From positions 29,866 to 93,865 of the forward strand of contig MFYT01000015.1 in assembly GCA_001789205.1 (NCBI GenBank): DNA of 64,000 nucleotides. The letters run 5' to 3'. This DNA is from Candidatus Raymondbacteria bacterium RIFOXYA2_FULL_49_16 (GTDB lineage: Bacteria; Fibrobacterota; OXYB2-FULL-49-7; XYB2-FULL-49-35). Under the pieces are notes generated by a model. The model was not told the DNA's origin. It did no database searches and saw nothing but the letters and a program-made list of their open reading frames with translations. The translations under genes and the position numbers were made by a program. This document shows positions 28,260 through 39,212 of this stretch, piece after piece (within the stretch, counting starts at the first letter, position 1; each line of letters begins with the position of its first letter).

Positions 28260-29291
28260 CTATTTCCAGAAAAAGGGTGGATATCCGTCCATATCGCCCC
28301 GAATGTGCCGCGCGAGAAGAAGGGCCTGCACAAAAGGAAGCAATCCTATCTCGACCTTCTCCTCTATGTATGGATGCATAATTTCCTCTTTTTTCCGTTC
28401 CTGGTACGCTACTATCACCTTCTTCCGTGTCTCATCGCTCATCATCACGCCGCCGGATTCTGTTGTTTTAAAACCCTTGCCGGTTATTTGCTGTAAGTTT
28501 ATGAGAGACAGCGCAAGCCGGTCGGCAAGCAGCGGCCGAAGCTCCTCCATGATGTCCAGTGCAAGGCTGGGCCTGCCAGGCCTGTCCTTATGGAGGAAAC
28601 CGACAGCTGGATCCAGCCCTACGGATTCCAACGCTGATACAACATCGTGGACGAGAAGAGTGTACAGAAATGATAGCAGGGCGTTCACGTTGTCTTTTGG
28701 CGGCCTGCGTGACCGCTCATGAAAGAAGAAGGAATCTTTCTGCGCGATTATGAGACTGTCAAAGACTCCGAAATAGGCGTTTGCCGCGTCTCCTTCAAGC
28801 CCGCGGATGCTTTCAAGGTTGTCCTGGCGTTCAAGAGCTTCAATGTGGTGCTTAAGGTACTCCGCGACCTTGCCCACGGTCTCCATGCCGGGTTTGCCTT
28901 GGTGGTCGCGAATCGCGCGAAGCAAAACCGTACGTGCATTGGAGAGTTTTCCAATAACGCATGCCCTTGCCATAACTACGCATGATTTTTCATCGTCTGC
29001 CCTACGATATTGTTCTCTGCGGAGCAGTACATTGCCGGAAACCGGACCTTCGACCCGCGCCAGGAAATGGCCATTCTCAGAGAGGAAACAAAGCCCCACA
29101 TTCCGTTCCCCGCAGAAACCCATGAGGAATGGACTGCATGAAACATTACCGAAACAGACTATGGCGCCGACCGTGTGGATGGGCACACGCAATCGCACTT
29201 CGCGGTCCACATTGACACAGACTGTCTCGCCCTCCTTGTTCAGGTACGCGCCCTGGGTGGTGACGTAGAGTGTGTTGAGGAGTTTTCTCAT
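28260..29291 (-). CDS. cas1: type I-C CRISPR-associated endonuclease Cas1
   Basis: MRKLLNTLYVTTQGAYLNKEGETVCV...GLEGDAANAYFGVFD...; ATG overlaps the upstream RAYT stop (ATGA). Confidence 0.95.
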   Translation of the reverse strand: MRKLLNTLYVTTQGAYLNKEGETVCVNVDREVRLRVPIHTVGAIVCFGNVSCSPFLMGFCGERNVGLCFLSENGHFLARVEGPVSGNVLLRREQYRRADDEKSCVVMARACVIGKLSNARTVLLRAIRDHQGKPGMETVGKVAEYLKHHIEALERQDNLESIRGLEGDAANAYFGVFDSLIIAQKDSFFFHERSRRPPKDNVNALLSFLYTLLVHDVVSALESVGLDPAVGFLHKDRPGRPSLALDIMEELRPLLADRLALSLINLQQITGKGFKTTESGGVMMSDETRKKVIVAYQERKKEEIMHPYIEEKVEIGLLPFVQALLLARHIRGDMDGYPPFFWK

Positions 29292-29926
29292 TCTGGTATT
29301 TCCAAGGTCTTGTGGATGACCTTTTCCATTAATTCCAAAGGATTTGTTCTGATATAGTTCCTGATGAAAAACAGGGAAATGTCGTTGCGGACAATGTGTT
29401 CGTAGAAATTGCGCTGCCATGAGAAATCATGGTGGCCGTTTTTCCTGCACCACAGGGTCACGGCGGATTTGTATGCGCGGATGATTGATCCCACGGATTT
29501 GGGTATAATATGTTGGTATTCGTGTTTGGTTTGGGGTCCGGGACGATGCCCATTTCCGGGCGTTTGTAGGGGTTCAAAATTTTGAACCCCTACGGGTGAA
29601 TGGATATGTTTGGTATTTTCATCATTGGGCGTGCCGGCATTGAATTTATTGCCATCGTGCAAAACCAGGATGCCATGTATATGGTTCGGCATAACCACAA
29701 ATTCATCCAGGGATGCATTGGGGTAATGGTTGGGTATTTCCATCCAATATTGATGCACAATTTTGCCGATCGTGGTCAATTTCATTTGCCCGTTCGGTGC
29801 GCATGCAAGGACGCATGGCGTGTTTTGCGTACAGATGGTGATATAATAGGTTCCCGGACGCGAATAGTCGTATCCCTTGAGCCGAATTGACCGTCTGTGA
29901 TGGAGTTCGGAGTTTGATTTTTCCAT
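29288..29926 (-). CDS. REP-associated tyrosine transposase (RAYT, Y1 HUH family) inside the cas operon
   Basis: RLKGYDYSRPGTYYITICTQNT; VVMPNHIHGILVL (HUH); IIPKSVGSIIRAYKSAVT; WQRNFYEHIVRND. Confidence 0.9.
   Translation of the reverse strand: MEKSNSELHHRRSIRLKGYDYSRPGTYYITICTQNTPCVLACAPNGQMKLTTIGKIVHQYWMEIPNHYPNASLDEFVVMPNHIHGILVLHDGNKFNAGTPNDENTKHIHSPVGVQNFEPLQTPGNGHRPGPQTKHEYQHIIPKSVGSIIRAYKSAVTLWCRKNGHHDFSWQRNFYEHIVRNDISLFFIRNYIRTNPLELMEKVIHKTLEIPE
29566..29593. repeat. perfect 28-bp REP-like palindrome inside the RAYT coding region
   Basis: GTAGGGGTTCAAAATTTTGAACCCCTAC, translated as VGVQNFEPLQ. Confidence 0.85.
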
Positions 29927-29928
29927 GT

Positions 29929-30579
29929 TTATTTCGATATTTCTTTCACGTATTCGATGGCCGATTTATTCCCTCCGGCCGTGTCGGGCAGGCAATATTC
30001 CACAAGGGAACATTTCTCACATTTTAGGGTCTTAACCGCGGTGGGCGTGGTTCCTTTTTTCATCAGGGCATGAAGTTGCCTTGCCGCCGACTCGGTTTCC
30101 TGCCTTAAAGCTTCAGAAAACACCACTTCAAGCCTGCGGTGGGTTTTGCCGTAGTAGATCGCCCCTTGGGGAATGGTGATGTTCAGCATTTCTTCAAGGC
30201 AAAGGGCTTGTGCGCAAAGCTGGACAAGGTCGCAATCGTCTATTTTCGGTTTTCCGCGTTTGTACTCGATCGGATAGGGCTGTTGTGCGCCATTGGCCTG
30301 TTTGTGGAATTCGACGGCATCAGCCTTGCCGATAAGTCCCAATTTGCAACTGCGTATTGAAAGGCCACGGGCGATTGTGATGCCTGGGCGTGTTTCATCC
30401 CCGGCATCATGCACTTTTTCGTGGAGCAGATGGCCCTCGACAGTAAGGCGGTTCTCTGCCCAGATTCTTTCAATGTGGATAAGGGCGCATTGACGCTCGC
30501 AGAACTGAATGTGCTGGAGCGCGGAAATTGGAAGTAGTTCAGATTCCTGGAATAAGTTTCTTTGCTTGATAGTATTCAT
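29929..30579 (-). CDS. cas4: CRISPR-associated exonuclease Cas4
   Basis: ISALQHIQFCERQCALIHIE; VEYKRGKPK-type motif (IEYKRGKPK); C-terminal CEKCSLVEYCLP. Confidence 0.93.
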   Translation of the reverse strand: MNTIKQRNLFQESELLPISALQHIQFCERQCALIHIERIWAENRLTVEGHLLHEKVHDAGDETRPGITIARGLSIRSCKLGLIGKADAVEFHKQANGAQQPYPIEYKRGKPKIDDCDLVQLCAQALCLEEMLNITIPQGAIYYGKTHRRLEVVFSEALRQETESAARQLHALMKKGTTPTAVKTLKCEKCSLVEYCLPDTAGGNKSAIEYVKEISK

Positions 30580-30623
30580 GGATAATTGTAATATTATTAA
30601 AGACCCTTAGCTGGAGAAAACTT

Positions 30624-30851
30624 ATGAAGACATATAATCTGAATACGATTATCGAAAAAGATGAATTTGGGTATTATGCTTATTGCCCTGAGCTTGATGG
30701 ATGTTGCACCCAAGGCAAGACTCTTGATGAGACCATGAAAAACATCAGGGAGGCTATGTCCCTTTATCTTGAGACCCTGTCCCCCAGGGAGAGAAGCGCT
30801 CTTGTCCATCGTGAGATCATGACCTCTAATCTTGAGGTTTCGGTTGCCTAA
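30624..30851 (+). CDS. hicB: HicB-like antitoxin
   Basis: TIIEKDEFGYYAYCPELDGCCTQGKTLDETMKNIREAMSLYLE. Confidence 0.85.
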   Translation: MKTYNLNTIIEKDEFGYYAYCPELDGCCTQGKTLDETMKNIREAMSLYLETLSPRERSALVHREIMTSNLEVSVA

Positions 30852-31044
30852 GTCTCCACGCATTACCGCCTCTGAGGCAGAGAAGCTCCTGTTAAAAAGC
30901 GGTTTTGAGCTTCTGCGAAGCAGAGGCAGCCATCGAATATATTTTAAGAACAACATCCGCATGGTTGTTCCGTTCCATGCGGGTGCCGTGCTTCATCCTA
31001 AAATTGTCAAACAACTCGAACGCGCCATAGAAATCGCCGGGTAA
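30832..31044 (+). CDS. hicA: HicA-like mRNA interferase toxin (start may be TTG 30832 or 30844)
   Basis: ITASEAEKLLLKSGFELLRSRGSHRIYFKNNIRMVVPFHAGAVLHPKIVKQLERAI. Confidence 0.88.
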   Translation: MRFRLPKSPRITASEAEKLLLKSGFELLRSRGSHRIYFKNNIRMVVPFHAGAVLHPKIVKQLERAIEIAG

Positions 31045-31053
31045 GGGCGCGTT

Positions 31054-31920
31054 TTACAGCATTTCCAACAATTCCACGCCCTGTGGAACCTTGGCCTTTT
31101 CCAGGGTCACCTTGTAGTCGGTGAATTCGCGGGCGGGTTTGGCTGGGTCCGTGGCACGCTCTACTTTTACAAGGTCGAATAGGTTTTGCGCAGGGGCATT
31201 TCCGAATTCAGACCCATGTTTGAAAACTATCAGTTTTCTGGTCCCCATAAGACCACGCGCGGCAGAACGATCATGATCGAACATGGTCTTAAGTGCATCC
31301 CACAGAAGTTTGAGATCCTCTTCAGAAAAACCGGTCTGTTTTGCAAGAGGAGCCGATATAAAACCATGGGAAAGGTAGAGACCATATGGGATAGTGAATT
31401 TACGGCCCATTGTTCTATTATCGCCAGACTGTTTTTCTGATTCTGCCACCGTTGCAACGGCCATGCGTGTGATTGAATGTTCCGAAGTAACAACACGCTC
31501 AATAGACCGACCGAATGTTAACTGCACCGGCCCACGAACCTGACCAGCATTCTTTCCAGTGCTCATAACGGCACCAAAAGTTCTAATATCAAAAAAGTTC
31601 TCGCACATCCATTTACGTGCCTCTTCTGTTTTCTCGCTCCCTTTTTCTTTAATTTTTACCTTTTCCTGCTCATGTGCTTGATCGATAAGATTGTTTAGAA
31701 TGGCCTTTTCCTTAATAAAAATATCGAATGGTTTTTTTCCCTCTTTTATCATCTGTACAAAGTTTCTGACTTTTCGTTTAAGACAAACATCTGTCACAAG
31801 CCCCATGCCAGTTTCAGCGTCCACCCTGGGCATATTACCTGCATCGGGGTCACCATTGGGGTTGCCGTCCTTAACATCGAACAGCAGCACGAAATCGTAA
31901 CGATTAGCAACGGAACTCAT
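31054..31920 (-). CDS. cas7c: type I-C Cascade subunit Cas7/Csd2
   Basis: [50 protein letters not shown]. Confidence 0.95.
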   Translation of the reverse strand: MSSVANRYDFVLLFDVKDGNPNGDPDAGNMPRVDAETGMGLVTDVCLKRKVRNFVQMIKEGKKPFDIFIKEKAILNNLIDQAHEQEKVKIKEKGSEKTEEARKWMCENFFDIRTFGAVMSTGKNAGQVRGPVQLTFGRSIERVVTSEHSITRMAVATVAESEKQSGDNRTMGRKFTIPYGLYLSHGFISAPLAKQTGFSEEDLKLLWDALKTMFDHDRSAARGLMGTRKLIVFKHGSEFGNAPAQNLFDLVKVERATDPAKPAREFTDYKVTLEKAKVPQGVELLEML

Positions 31921-33737
31921 TATTCTTCTCCTTCTTTTGAGGTTTTTTGGTAAAATTTCTGGGTTTGGTGATAGTAGCCAATTGAGAAACGACCTTGGTC
32001 GTCCAATGTGAGATGAGCCGGAAAGTCGGTGATACCGTCCATAATTTCGGTGATCATTTTTTCAAAGTTAACGGCGCGTCCTTTGTTTTCAAGTTTTGCC
32101 ACATGATGGTTTTTCATTCTCATGAGGATAGAAAAAACCGTTACAGGCGTTCCTGATGCTGCGCCGTAATACCGATCTCGGATTGTAGCGTTCAGCCCGG
32201 GGTGCGATTCTGCTTGGATTTTTTCCAGCACGGCAAATAGGCGGCCAAGCCTATAACCGGAATTTTTATTCGATTCATCGAGTGCCATTTTGAGCTCCTC
32301 CTTTATGGTTGGGTTTGAATATCGGATCTTTCGATTTATACAAGCCTTGATAATAGTAAACCGAAGTTGATCGATCCATAATCTGGAACCATGCTGTTTA
32401 TCACCATGTGGTGGGATGCTTCCTTCGGCTTTTATTCTTCGTAATGCATGACCAAATAGTGTATCTGGATACGGAAGGTTTTTCAGGATTGCATTCAGTG
32501 TGTCACCACTCAAATTTGGTGCAATATCTTCATAGTTTCCGTATGGATGTTTTCCACTCGTCCTGGTTATAGCTTTTAATAGACCTTGTAAAGAAGGGTA
32601 CTCGTTATGTCTTTGTGAACCTTCCAAGGTAAAGTCATCAAAATGCTGTTTGATATTATCCGCCAGTTCCCGAACAGTCAAAACTTGCCAAAAACGGACA
32701 GATATACGGGCTGCGTTCGGAGTAAGACCAAGAATGTAGAACAAGTTTTTATCTCGATCGTTTGTGCTGAATGAGCCCGTTTTCACGGACTGGTAGAGAT
32801 TATGAACAGCTTCCGTATTGCGATTTGTGTCGTCTTTCTGGGGTTCACCGAAGATGTCGAGAAGTTGATTTTCAAGATCATCAGGTTTTTTTGACCAGAA
32901 CAAGATTGTGTCTTCGCCGATTGGTAACCTTTGCCTTGATCCGAGCAAATGGTTTAACGCCATCCCATATGCACCAGCTGCAGGAATGGATATCGGCGCA
33001 TTATAGCTCTGTTCCTTCCCGTATGAATCGTAGCCACAGTTTTTTTGGAAAGAGACTATTTTTGCATTACTTTTGCTCTTTTTTGATGGTAAGGGTGAAG
33101 TAGGTTGGAGACGTGCTATTTTTGAATGATTTCCGGTGAGAATACAATGGGAGAAATACTCTGTGGTAGGGCTTTTATCATCATTTAATGTTTCTGTCAT
33201 CACTGATGCTTGAACATACTCAAACAATAATGGGTTTTCACCAACCGTTTTGCTATTCCCTGCCACGCGAAAGCTTATATTGCAACCGGGGATTCTGATT
33301 GCCTCTTGCCAGTTGGGGTGACTAATAATCTGTGGAAAACTTTCACTATTGATAAAAGTTAATACGGCTGAGAATTCTATCTCTTTTGGAAACGCAGTTA
33401 CAACTTTCTCTGTTTCTGAAACGAACGATTTGTGTTGATTGTTTGCACGTTCTTTTGCTTCCGAGGTGTCTTCTTTGGGATGCCCAAGTACATAACCAAT
33501 GTGATCCCACATAATATTAGCAGTCTGCCAGGCATTTTTACCAGATCGTTCTTTACCCATAGGTATTTTGAATTGTTTTGCTCGGGGTCGAATACCTTGA
33601 TTTTCTCTGGTATCCTCAAGGTTGATGAACTTACCGGATCCATCTATCACAATAATGAAAGGAATTTCTTGGTTATCAAAACCAATGGGGGGCAATTCTT
33701 TTCTTTGATAATATTCCATTAGAGCATTGAGTATCAT
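31920..33737 (-). CDS. cas8c: type I-C Cascade subunit Cas8c/Csd1
   Basis: Size and position; [46 protein letters not shown]. Confidence 0.93.
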   Translation of the reverse strand: MILNALMEYYQRKELPPIGFDNQEIPFIIVIDGSGKFINLEDTRENQGIRPRAKQFKIPMGKERSGKNAWQTANIMWDHIGYVLGHPKEDTSEAKERANNQHKSFVSETEKVVTAFPKEIEFSAVLTFINSESFPQIISHPNWQEAIRIPGCNISFRVAGNSKTVGENPLLFEYVQASVMTETLNDDKSPTTEYFSHCILTGNHSKIARLQPTSPLPSKKSKSNAKIVSFQKNCGYDSYGKEQSYNAPISIPAAGAYGMALNHLLGSRQRLPIGEDTILFWSKKPDDLENQLLDIFGEPQKDDTNRNTEAVHNLYQSVKTGSFSTNDRDKNLFYILGLTPNAARISVRFWQVLTVRELADNIKQHFDDFTLEGSQRHNEYPSLQGLLKAITRTSGKHPYGNYEDIAPNLSGDTLNAILKNLPYPDTLFGHALRRIKAEGSIPPHGDKQHGSRLWIDQLRFTIIKACINRKIRYSNPTIKEELKMALDESNKNSGYRLGRLFAVLEKIQAESHPGLNATIRDRYYGAASGTPVTVFSILMRMKNHHVAKLENKGRAVNFEKMITEIMDGITDFPAHLTLDDQGRFSIGYYHQTQKFYQKTSKEGEE

Positions 33738-34399
33738 CCTCGTACCTCCTCACTTTTCCAATCCGGCACCAGAATGATGCCCTGTTTCATGACAGGCCTG
33801 TAAATCCGTGGGCTGCATTTATCCGTGCAGCTATGGACATGACTTTCATCTTTGGAATTATCATGCCGGATATCATAGACCATCCAACCCAAATCCCTGT
33901 CTTCTGAAATAGCTTTTGGTTGGCTCTGATCTGGTTGAACAAGTTTAAAATCAACTGCAAACTCACGGGTTCCAAAATAGGGCCTATGGAAACATTGACC
34001 ATTTTCTGCACGCCGTTCGAACATGGCAGCGAATTTGGCCTCTGTATCTTCAGAACCCTTTTTATCGGTCATTTCAAAGTGTGCATGCAGACGGTAGGCC
34101 ACATCCTTGAGAATTAGGGCCGCCCGCTGCTGTCGTTCATCCTCAATAAAAATGCTTTCTTTATTCCGTGGTGAAGCGACTTTGCCAACTTCATTCCTTC
34201 GTACATTGGTCCATTTTATTGGTTTAAGAATCTCAATTTTATCCACCTGCCACCGAATGGCCGGTTTCCAAAGAATAGCTTCGAATATTGCCCGTGCGGC
34301 AGAAGGTGTTATTACATCGTAACTTACCCGCTCGACCTTCATTTCTGGCCGGGTAAAGCAGGCGTAATCACCCCAGACTTCAAGACAAAATCCCTTCAT
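33734..34399 (-). CDS. cas5c: type I-C Cas5c/Csd5
   Basis: FCLEVWGDYACFTRPEMKVERVSYDVITPSAARAIFEAILWKPAIRW. Confidence 0.95.
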   Translation of the reverse strand: MKGFCLEVWGDYACFTRPEMKVERVSYDVITPSAARAIFEAILWKPAIRWQVDKIEILKPIKWTNVRRNEVGKVASPRNKESIFIEDERQQRAALILKDVAYRLHAHFEMTDKKGSEDTEAKFAAMFERRAENGQCFHRPYFGTREFAVDFKLVQPDQSQPKAISEDRDLGWMVYDIRHDNSKDESHVHSCTDKCSPRIYRPVMKQGIILVPDWKSEEVRG

Positions 34400-34409
34400 A
34401 TCGCCTCCA

Positions 34410-36629
34410 TCATATTATGAGTTCTTCTGTTCCATATTCTTTTCCGAATATTTGCAATCCGGTTTCTTGGGTGTATATTTCCGGGATTCGAGTAATAAGG
34501 AAACCATGTTCAAGTTGTTCTAAAAAACCCAGGACCAATAACCCGCTTGCGAGACGTGGTGGTACCTGAACCGCAAACCGTTGCAGTTTGCGCATGACTT
34601 CTCTGGACGGACCGCCAAACCGGAGAGAATTGATTAATTTTTGTGAATCACCATATTGGACATAAACTGTGTATGAAGCGCCATCTTCGATCATCTGGAA
34701 TAGGGTGGCGGCCGTTCTGAATTGAAAAATGCCCAGCCCGACATCGCTGCGTTTCCATAGCAGATCTTTGATGTTATGTTTATCTAAGGAATTAAGACCC
34801 GAATAGAAAAGTTGAAAATATTTGTGGAATGTGTCCGGCGATAAAAAGTCTTGAATACCACAGGCTAACATTTCTCTGGTTTTATCCTCGCCTTTTCTTA
34901 ATAACCCCAAAGGCGCTTGTTTGGGGGGTAGAAAAACATGGACAATCCCGGTATCCATTCGTCCTTCCCGATTGCAGCGTCCCGCAGCCTGCGCAATAGA
35001 ATCAAGACCAGCAAGGGCACGATAAACTACTGGAAAATCGATATCAACTCCTGCTTCGATTACTTGAGTGCTTATAACCCGTACAGGTTTTTTTGCAGTC
35101 AAACGGTTTTTTATTTCTGCAATCACCTCTGAACGATGGTGTCCACACATCAGGGCGGAAAGATGGAGTGTGCCCGAGGGCATTGTTTTGTGAAGATCCC
35201 ATGCAAACCGACGTGTGCTTACAATACAAAGGACTTGTTCATGTTTGCACAGCTTTTCTGCCAATGATTCGCAAGACTCCGGCATCTGTTCCTTGATCGG
35301 TAAAATGATTTGAACCCGATTCAGGTTTTTATATATTGTTGTCGTATCCCTGATAATTTCGCGCACACCCTCAAGTCCGCTGGGTAGTATGTCGCTTTTA
35401 TTAAGCGCTGGTTGTGTCGCTGTTGATAGGACAAATGAAACACCACAGAGCGTAGATAGCCCACGGATTATATTCAGGATGGGATCAAGAAGATCGGGTG
35501 GCAACATCTGGGCTTCATCTAAAATTACGACTGAATCCATTATGTTGTGCAGTTTGCGGCACCGGCTTGTGCGTGAAGCAAAAAGTGACTCGAAAAACTG
35601 GACATTAGTGGTTACAATTATTGGCGCATCCCAATTTTCGGCAGCGAGGCGTGATTTTGGGGTCTCTGCATCAATATCCGTATTGCTATGGTGTTCAATT
35701 ACATTTTCTTCACCAAAAATTGAGCGGAAAATAGCAGCGGTTTGCTCAATTATACTGGTATATGGGATGACATAAATTAACCGTTTTTTACCGAAGTTTA
35801 ATGCGTGGTCAAGGGCAAAAGCGGTGCCTGAAAGGGTTTTGCCACCCCCGGTAGGTACGGTCAGGGAAAAAAGACCTGGTTGTAACTTGGCGGCTGCACG
35901 ACAGTCAAGCAGAACATCTGTCCGGATACGATTTACGGTTGTTTCGGGTGCATTTGAAAACTTCGTATCCATGAATGAATCAAAAAGTTTTTTAAGATCA
36001 TTAAGTGTCGGATAATTGCTGCGGTGTATAGAATTGGTCGGTTGCATAAAGGATTCTGTATCAAGGTAATCGGCATCTACAAGGCAGGAAAAAAGCATAC
36101 GGAGCCAAATATGGCAGTTCTCTGTTTTAATATTCTGTGGTAGTTTCTGGGGAACAGGAGCTTCAATGACTTCCTTAGGGATATTTTTATCCTTGATCCA
36201 ATCCAGTAATCCTTTTTGTGTCGCTTGTTCAAGTTTGAAGTCCAGTTTTTTTTGGCCGCTTTCAGTGTAGTTCCAATCAGTCAGACCGGTATGGTGTCCT
36301 GCAACGAGATATGGCAGCAGCTTGGAAAGAGTATTTTCCGGGTTTTTTTGCCAAAGATGTAGTGCCCCTATGATGGCATGTTCCACTCTACCTGGACGAT
36401 TTTCAATTTCACCTTCTTCCCACTCATGGCTTTGGCGGATATATTCCTGGAAAGCGTTGGAATATTTCCCGAGGTCGTGCAAAAGAGCCCCTGTTTTTAT
36501 CCAAGGCCGCCAGTCGTTATTTAAACAAAACTGGTCAACCAGTCTTGAAGTGCCGATTAAATGATCTTCGAGCAAATGAAAAGCTGTCTCACCATTATCA
36601 CTTTTAATATGCGCAATTGCTTTTTCCAT
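34410..36629 (-). CDS. cas3: Cas3 helicase-nuclease (HD + DExH)
   Basis: HD: GALLHDLGKYSNAFQEYI; helicase: LTVPTGGGKTLSGTAFALDHA, VILDEAQM, QAAGRCNREGR. Confidence 0.95.
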   Translation of the reverse strand: MEKAIAHIKSDNGETAFHLLEDHLIGTSRLVDQFCLNNDWRPWIKTGALLHDLGKYSNAFQEYIRQSHEWEEGEIENRPGRVEHAIIGALHLWQKNPENTLSKLLPYLVAGHHTGLTDWNYTESGQKKLDFKLEQATQKGLLDWIKDKNIPKEVIEAPVPQKLPQNIKTENCHIWLRMLFSCLVDADYLDTESFMQPTNSIHRSNYPTLNDLKKLFDSFMDTKFSNAPETTVNRIRTDVLLDCRAAAKLQPGLFSLTVPTGGGKTLSGTAFALDHALNFGKKRLIYVIPYTSIIEQTAAIFRSIFGEENVIEHHSNTDIDAETPKSRLAAENWDAPIIVTTNVQFFESLFASRTSRCRKLHNIMDSVVILDEAQMLPPDLLDPILNIIRGLSTLCGVSFVLSTATQPALNKSDILPSGLEGVREIIRDTTTIYKNLNRVQIILPIKEQMPESCESLAEKLCKHEQVLCIVSTRRFAWDLHKTMPSGTLHLSALMCGHHRSEVIAEIKNRLTAKKPVRVISTQVIEAGVDIDFPVVYRALAGLDSIAQAAGRCNREGRMDTGIVHVFLPPKQAPLGLLRKGEDKTREMLACGIQDFLSPDTFHKYFQLFYSGLNSLDKHNIKDLLWKRSDVGLGIFQFRTAATLFQMIEDGASYTVYVQYGDSQKLINSLRFGGPSREVMRKLQRFAVQVPPRLASGLLVLGFLEQLEHGFLITRIPEIYTQETGLQIFGKEYGTEELII

Positions 36630-36758
36630 ACATCCTCAGGCAATATTCCCAGTCGGTTTCATTGATGAAAGAAACGCTTTTTTCGGACTTATTATACTCA
36701 ATAAGCCTCTGTTTTATCGTCTACCCTTATATACGCAATTAAACTCATCTTTTTCCTC

Positions 36759-38699
36759 TCACTCTTCCACAATCGGCTTCTCCGAAAGATGGCTCAGAAT
36801 CTCGATCAGCCGTATCTTTCTCTTGTTCGCCGCCTTGATTGTTTCCAGGTACGCGTCCCATTCTGTAGTGCGCCCCAGTCCCACCATCACCCGCCGCGCT
36901 TTCCGGAAATATTTTGCCGCATTGGTGTAATTGCCCACATTGGCATCCACTACCAGGCTTTCACCGAGCTTTTTCCATAGTTCAACCGCCTTATCCGGAT
37001 ACGCTGAACTCATTGCTTCGGCTGCCTGGTTATGCATATCGTATTGATAATACTTTTTTTCATTCCCGTGCCACACTTCATACCATTCTAAAACCTGTGC
37101 GGGCTCTTTTTCCGTTATGGCGATATTCAGGAGTACATCTGAAAATGGCGGTTTACTGTTTGATGGTTCTGCAGAGCGGATGCCCGTAACCGGTAAATTC
37201 CAGTCCGTATCGTTAGCCCCTGGTTTTTTGCCGGTTTCAAGGAAACGCATCACAAACGGACGCATTGTATCCCATGCACCGAACTTATCACCCGCGGTTT
37301 TCAGTTTCAAGTATCCATCCAGGTTTGGAAAACAGAAGAATGACTGTGCGTGGAGCGCGGCTATGTATGGCCAATCCTTCTTTATTTTTCTTATCTCCAA
37401 TAGCTTGTCCCATAGATGGCCGCCATGCCCATAGGTGTTGTCCTTTTCATGGGCAAGCCCCTTTTTTATCCATTCTTCGGCCTTGTCGTATTCCTTTCTG
37501 GATGCAAGGAGATCCACCAGCCTGTCGTAATCACCGGCTTTTTCGGCCTCATTTTTACACAGGGCGAGCATTTCGTCGTAACGTTCTGCATTTTCAAGGG
37601 CGCGTATGATAATATTTAAAATGCGTGAGCGCCTGTAGAAGAGGCCCCAGTTCTTGTCCTTGGGGGCCTGCGCGGCCTTTTCAAGCCGTGCCAGAAGCCG
37701 GTCAGCAAGGCCGCTCCATTCTTTTATGCTGAATTTCCGCTTCCAGAATTCCTGTAAGCCTTCGCATAAACCGTATTCGTCCGTCAGTTCATAGGTTGCC
37801 GCCATTTCCATTTTATCGATGTTTGGCAGATCGCATTTTCCAAGGCTCTGAAAAACCTCGTCCATGGCACAAGCAATGCCGGAGGCGGTCTCACCCTCAT
37901 CGTTTGATTGCTCGATGATGGCATTCCCTTCTTTCCATATCGCCTTGCCAAGTTCCACCGCTTCATCAGCATGGCCTTTTTTTCGTAGCGCAGCAAGGCC
38001 TTGAACAACCCGGGAAAAGTCGGGTATGTGTCCTTCGTTCTTCCATGGATTCCACCAGCCCGGCTCGCTGCACGCGTACGCGAGTTCCCTGCGGACTTTC
38101 TTGACAAGCGCAGGTCCCGGCGTCTTTTTTACTTCCTCCTGATGCTGCAGCTCCGACAGTAATTCGGGATTGTTCTTTATAGCTTTCCCGAGTATTTCCA
38201 GCAACTGCTTTTTACTTTTGTTCTGCAACAAATCAGGGATTTTCAACGGCTGTTTCTGAGATGCTCCGCGCTGCAGTTGCGGCGTCTCCCTGTAGAAATC
38301 ATCTTCATTCTCTTTGTCTTGATCAGCATCGTAATCTTCGTTATTCTCAATTGCCACAAGCCGGTAATCGTCCGGAGCCGCTGTCTCGACCTCTTCCTTC
38401 TTCTTTATGCGTTGAAGGTAAGCCAGCAAGGCCGCCACAGCGTGTTTGCACGAGACGCCAAAGGGGCAGGTACAGACGGAGGCAAGATTTCCCTCGTTCA
38501 TTGAAACCTTCGTGACATACAGATGGGTTCCCTGCACCTCGGCGATCAATTCGCCGCTTTCGGCAAGCGCCAGGCTTTTTACAGCTCCGGAATAGTGGAG
38601 CGACTTTCCACGGTTTACGATCTTGCCACCGGCCCACGATTCGATGTCCGACCATGTCATTTTTTCGAGAAGTGCCCTGTTTGGGCTGGGATGTCTCAT
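36759..38699 (-). CDS. SWIM zinc finger family protein
   Basis: SVCTCPFGVSCKHAVAALLAYLQ (CxC...CxH) and long helical repeat region. Confidence 0.8.
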   Translation of the reverse strand: MRHPSPNRALLEKMTWSDIESWAGGKIVNRGKSLHYSGAVKSLALAESGELIAEVQGTHLYVTKVSMNEGNLASVCTCPFGVSCKHAVAALLAYLQRIKKKEEVETAAPDDYRLVAIENNEDYDADQDKENEDDFYRETPQLQRGASQKQPLKIPDLLQNKSKKQLLEILGKAIKNNPELLSELQHQEEVKKTPGPALVKKVRRELAYACSEPGWWNPWKNEGHIPDFSRVVQGLAALRKKGHADEAVELGKAIWKEGNAIIEQSNDEGETASGIACAMDEVFQSLGKCDLPNIDKMEMAATYELTDEYGLCEGLQEFWKRKFSIKEWSGLADRLLARLEKAAQAPKDKNWGLFYRRSRILNIIIRALENAERYDEMLALCKNEAEKAGDYDRLVDLLASRKEYDKAEEWIKKGLAHEKDNTYGHGGHLWDKLLEIRKIKKDWPYIAALHAQSFFCFPNLDGYLKLKTAGDKFGAWDTMRPFVMRFLETGKKPGANDTDWNLPVTGIRSAEPSNSKPPFSDVLLNIAITEKEPAQVLEWYEVWHGNEKKYYQYDMHNQAAEAMSSAYPDKAVELWKKLGESLVVDANVGNYTNAAKYFRKARRVMVGLGRTTEWDAYLETIKAANKRKIRLIEILSHLSEKPIVEE

Positions 38700-39133
38700 G
38701 ATAAAACCATCTCGTTCACCTTGAATGCCAGATCATACGGACTCACATCCCCATCATCCAGCCAATCTTTTGCCGCAAAGACCAGTTCATTCATTGAGCT
38801 TATCACCTTTTTATCCTGCGATTTGGCAAGGTGAATCTGCCCGGTATTGGGAATAATGGCCCTTTGATAAATGAGATCCGCTCCCATATCATGCAACACT
38901 TCACCCAGCGTTTCGCTCATTCTTTTATAGAACCAATTGAAATCCGACACCCCTTTTCCGAAGAAAAACACGGAAAAAAGCGACTGGCTGTTAGTGACAA
39001 GGATATACTGGGCGCGCTGGTGGATGAAAAGATGCGCATGCCAGTCGAGAAAGGGGTTTTCCGCCATTGGCGCAGGCGAAAGGCCCGGTTCTTTGATTTT
39101 GTCGGCAAGTTTTTGTGAGAACCTGATAATCAT
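38696..39133 (-). CDS. hypothetical protein (DUF6933-like)
   Basis: Intact 145-aa ORF overlapping the SWIM gene by ATGA; WHAHLFIHQRAQYILVTNSQSLFSVFF. Confidence 0.6.
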   Translation of the reverse strand: MIIRFSQKLADKIKEPGLSPAPMAENPFLDWHAHLFIHQRAQYILVTNSQSLFSVFFFGKGVSDFNWFYKRMSETLGEVLHDMGADLIYQRAIIPNTGQIHLAKSQDKKVISSMNELVFAAKDWLDDGDVSPYDLAFKVNEMVLS

Positions 39134-39212
39134 GCTATTTTATCCATCGGCTGAAACACCCCCCGTTGGGGCATTATGCATTATTTGTTCAGTTAAGTGC
39201 AGCACAATACCC

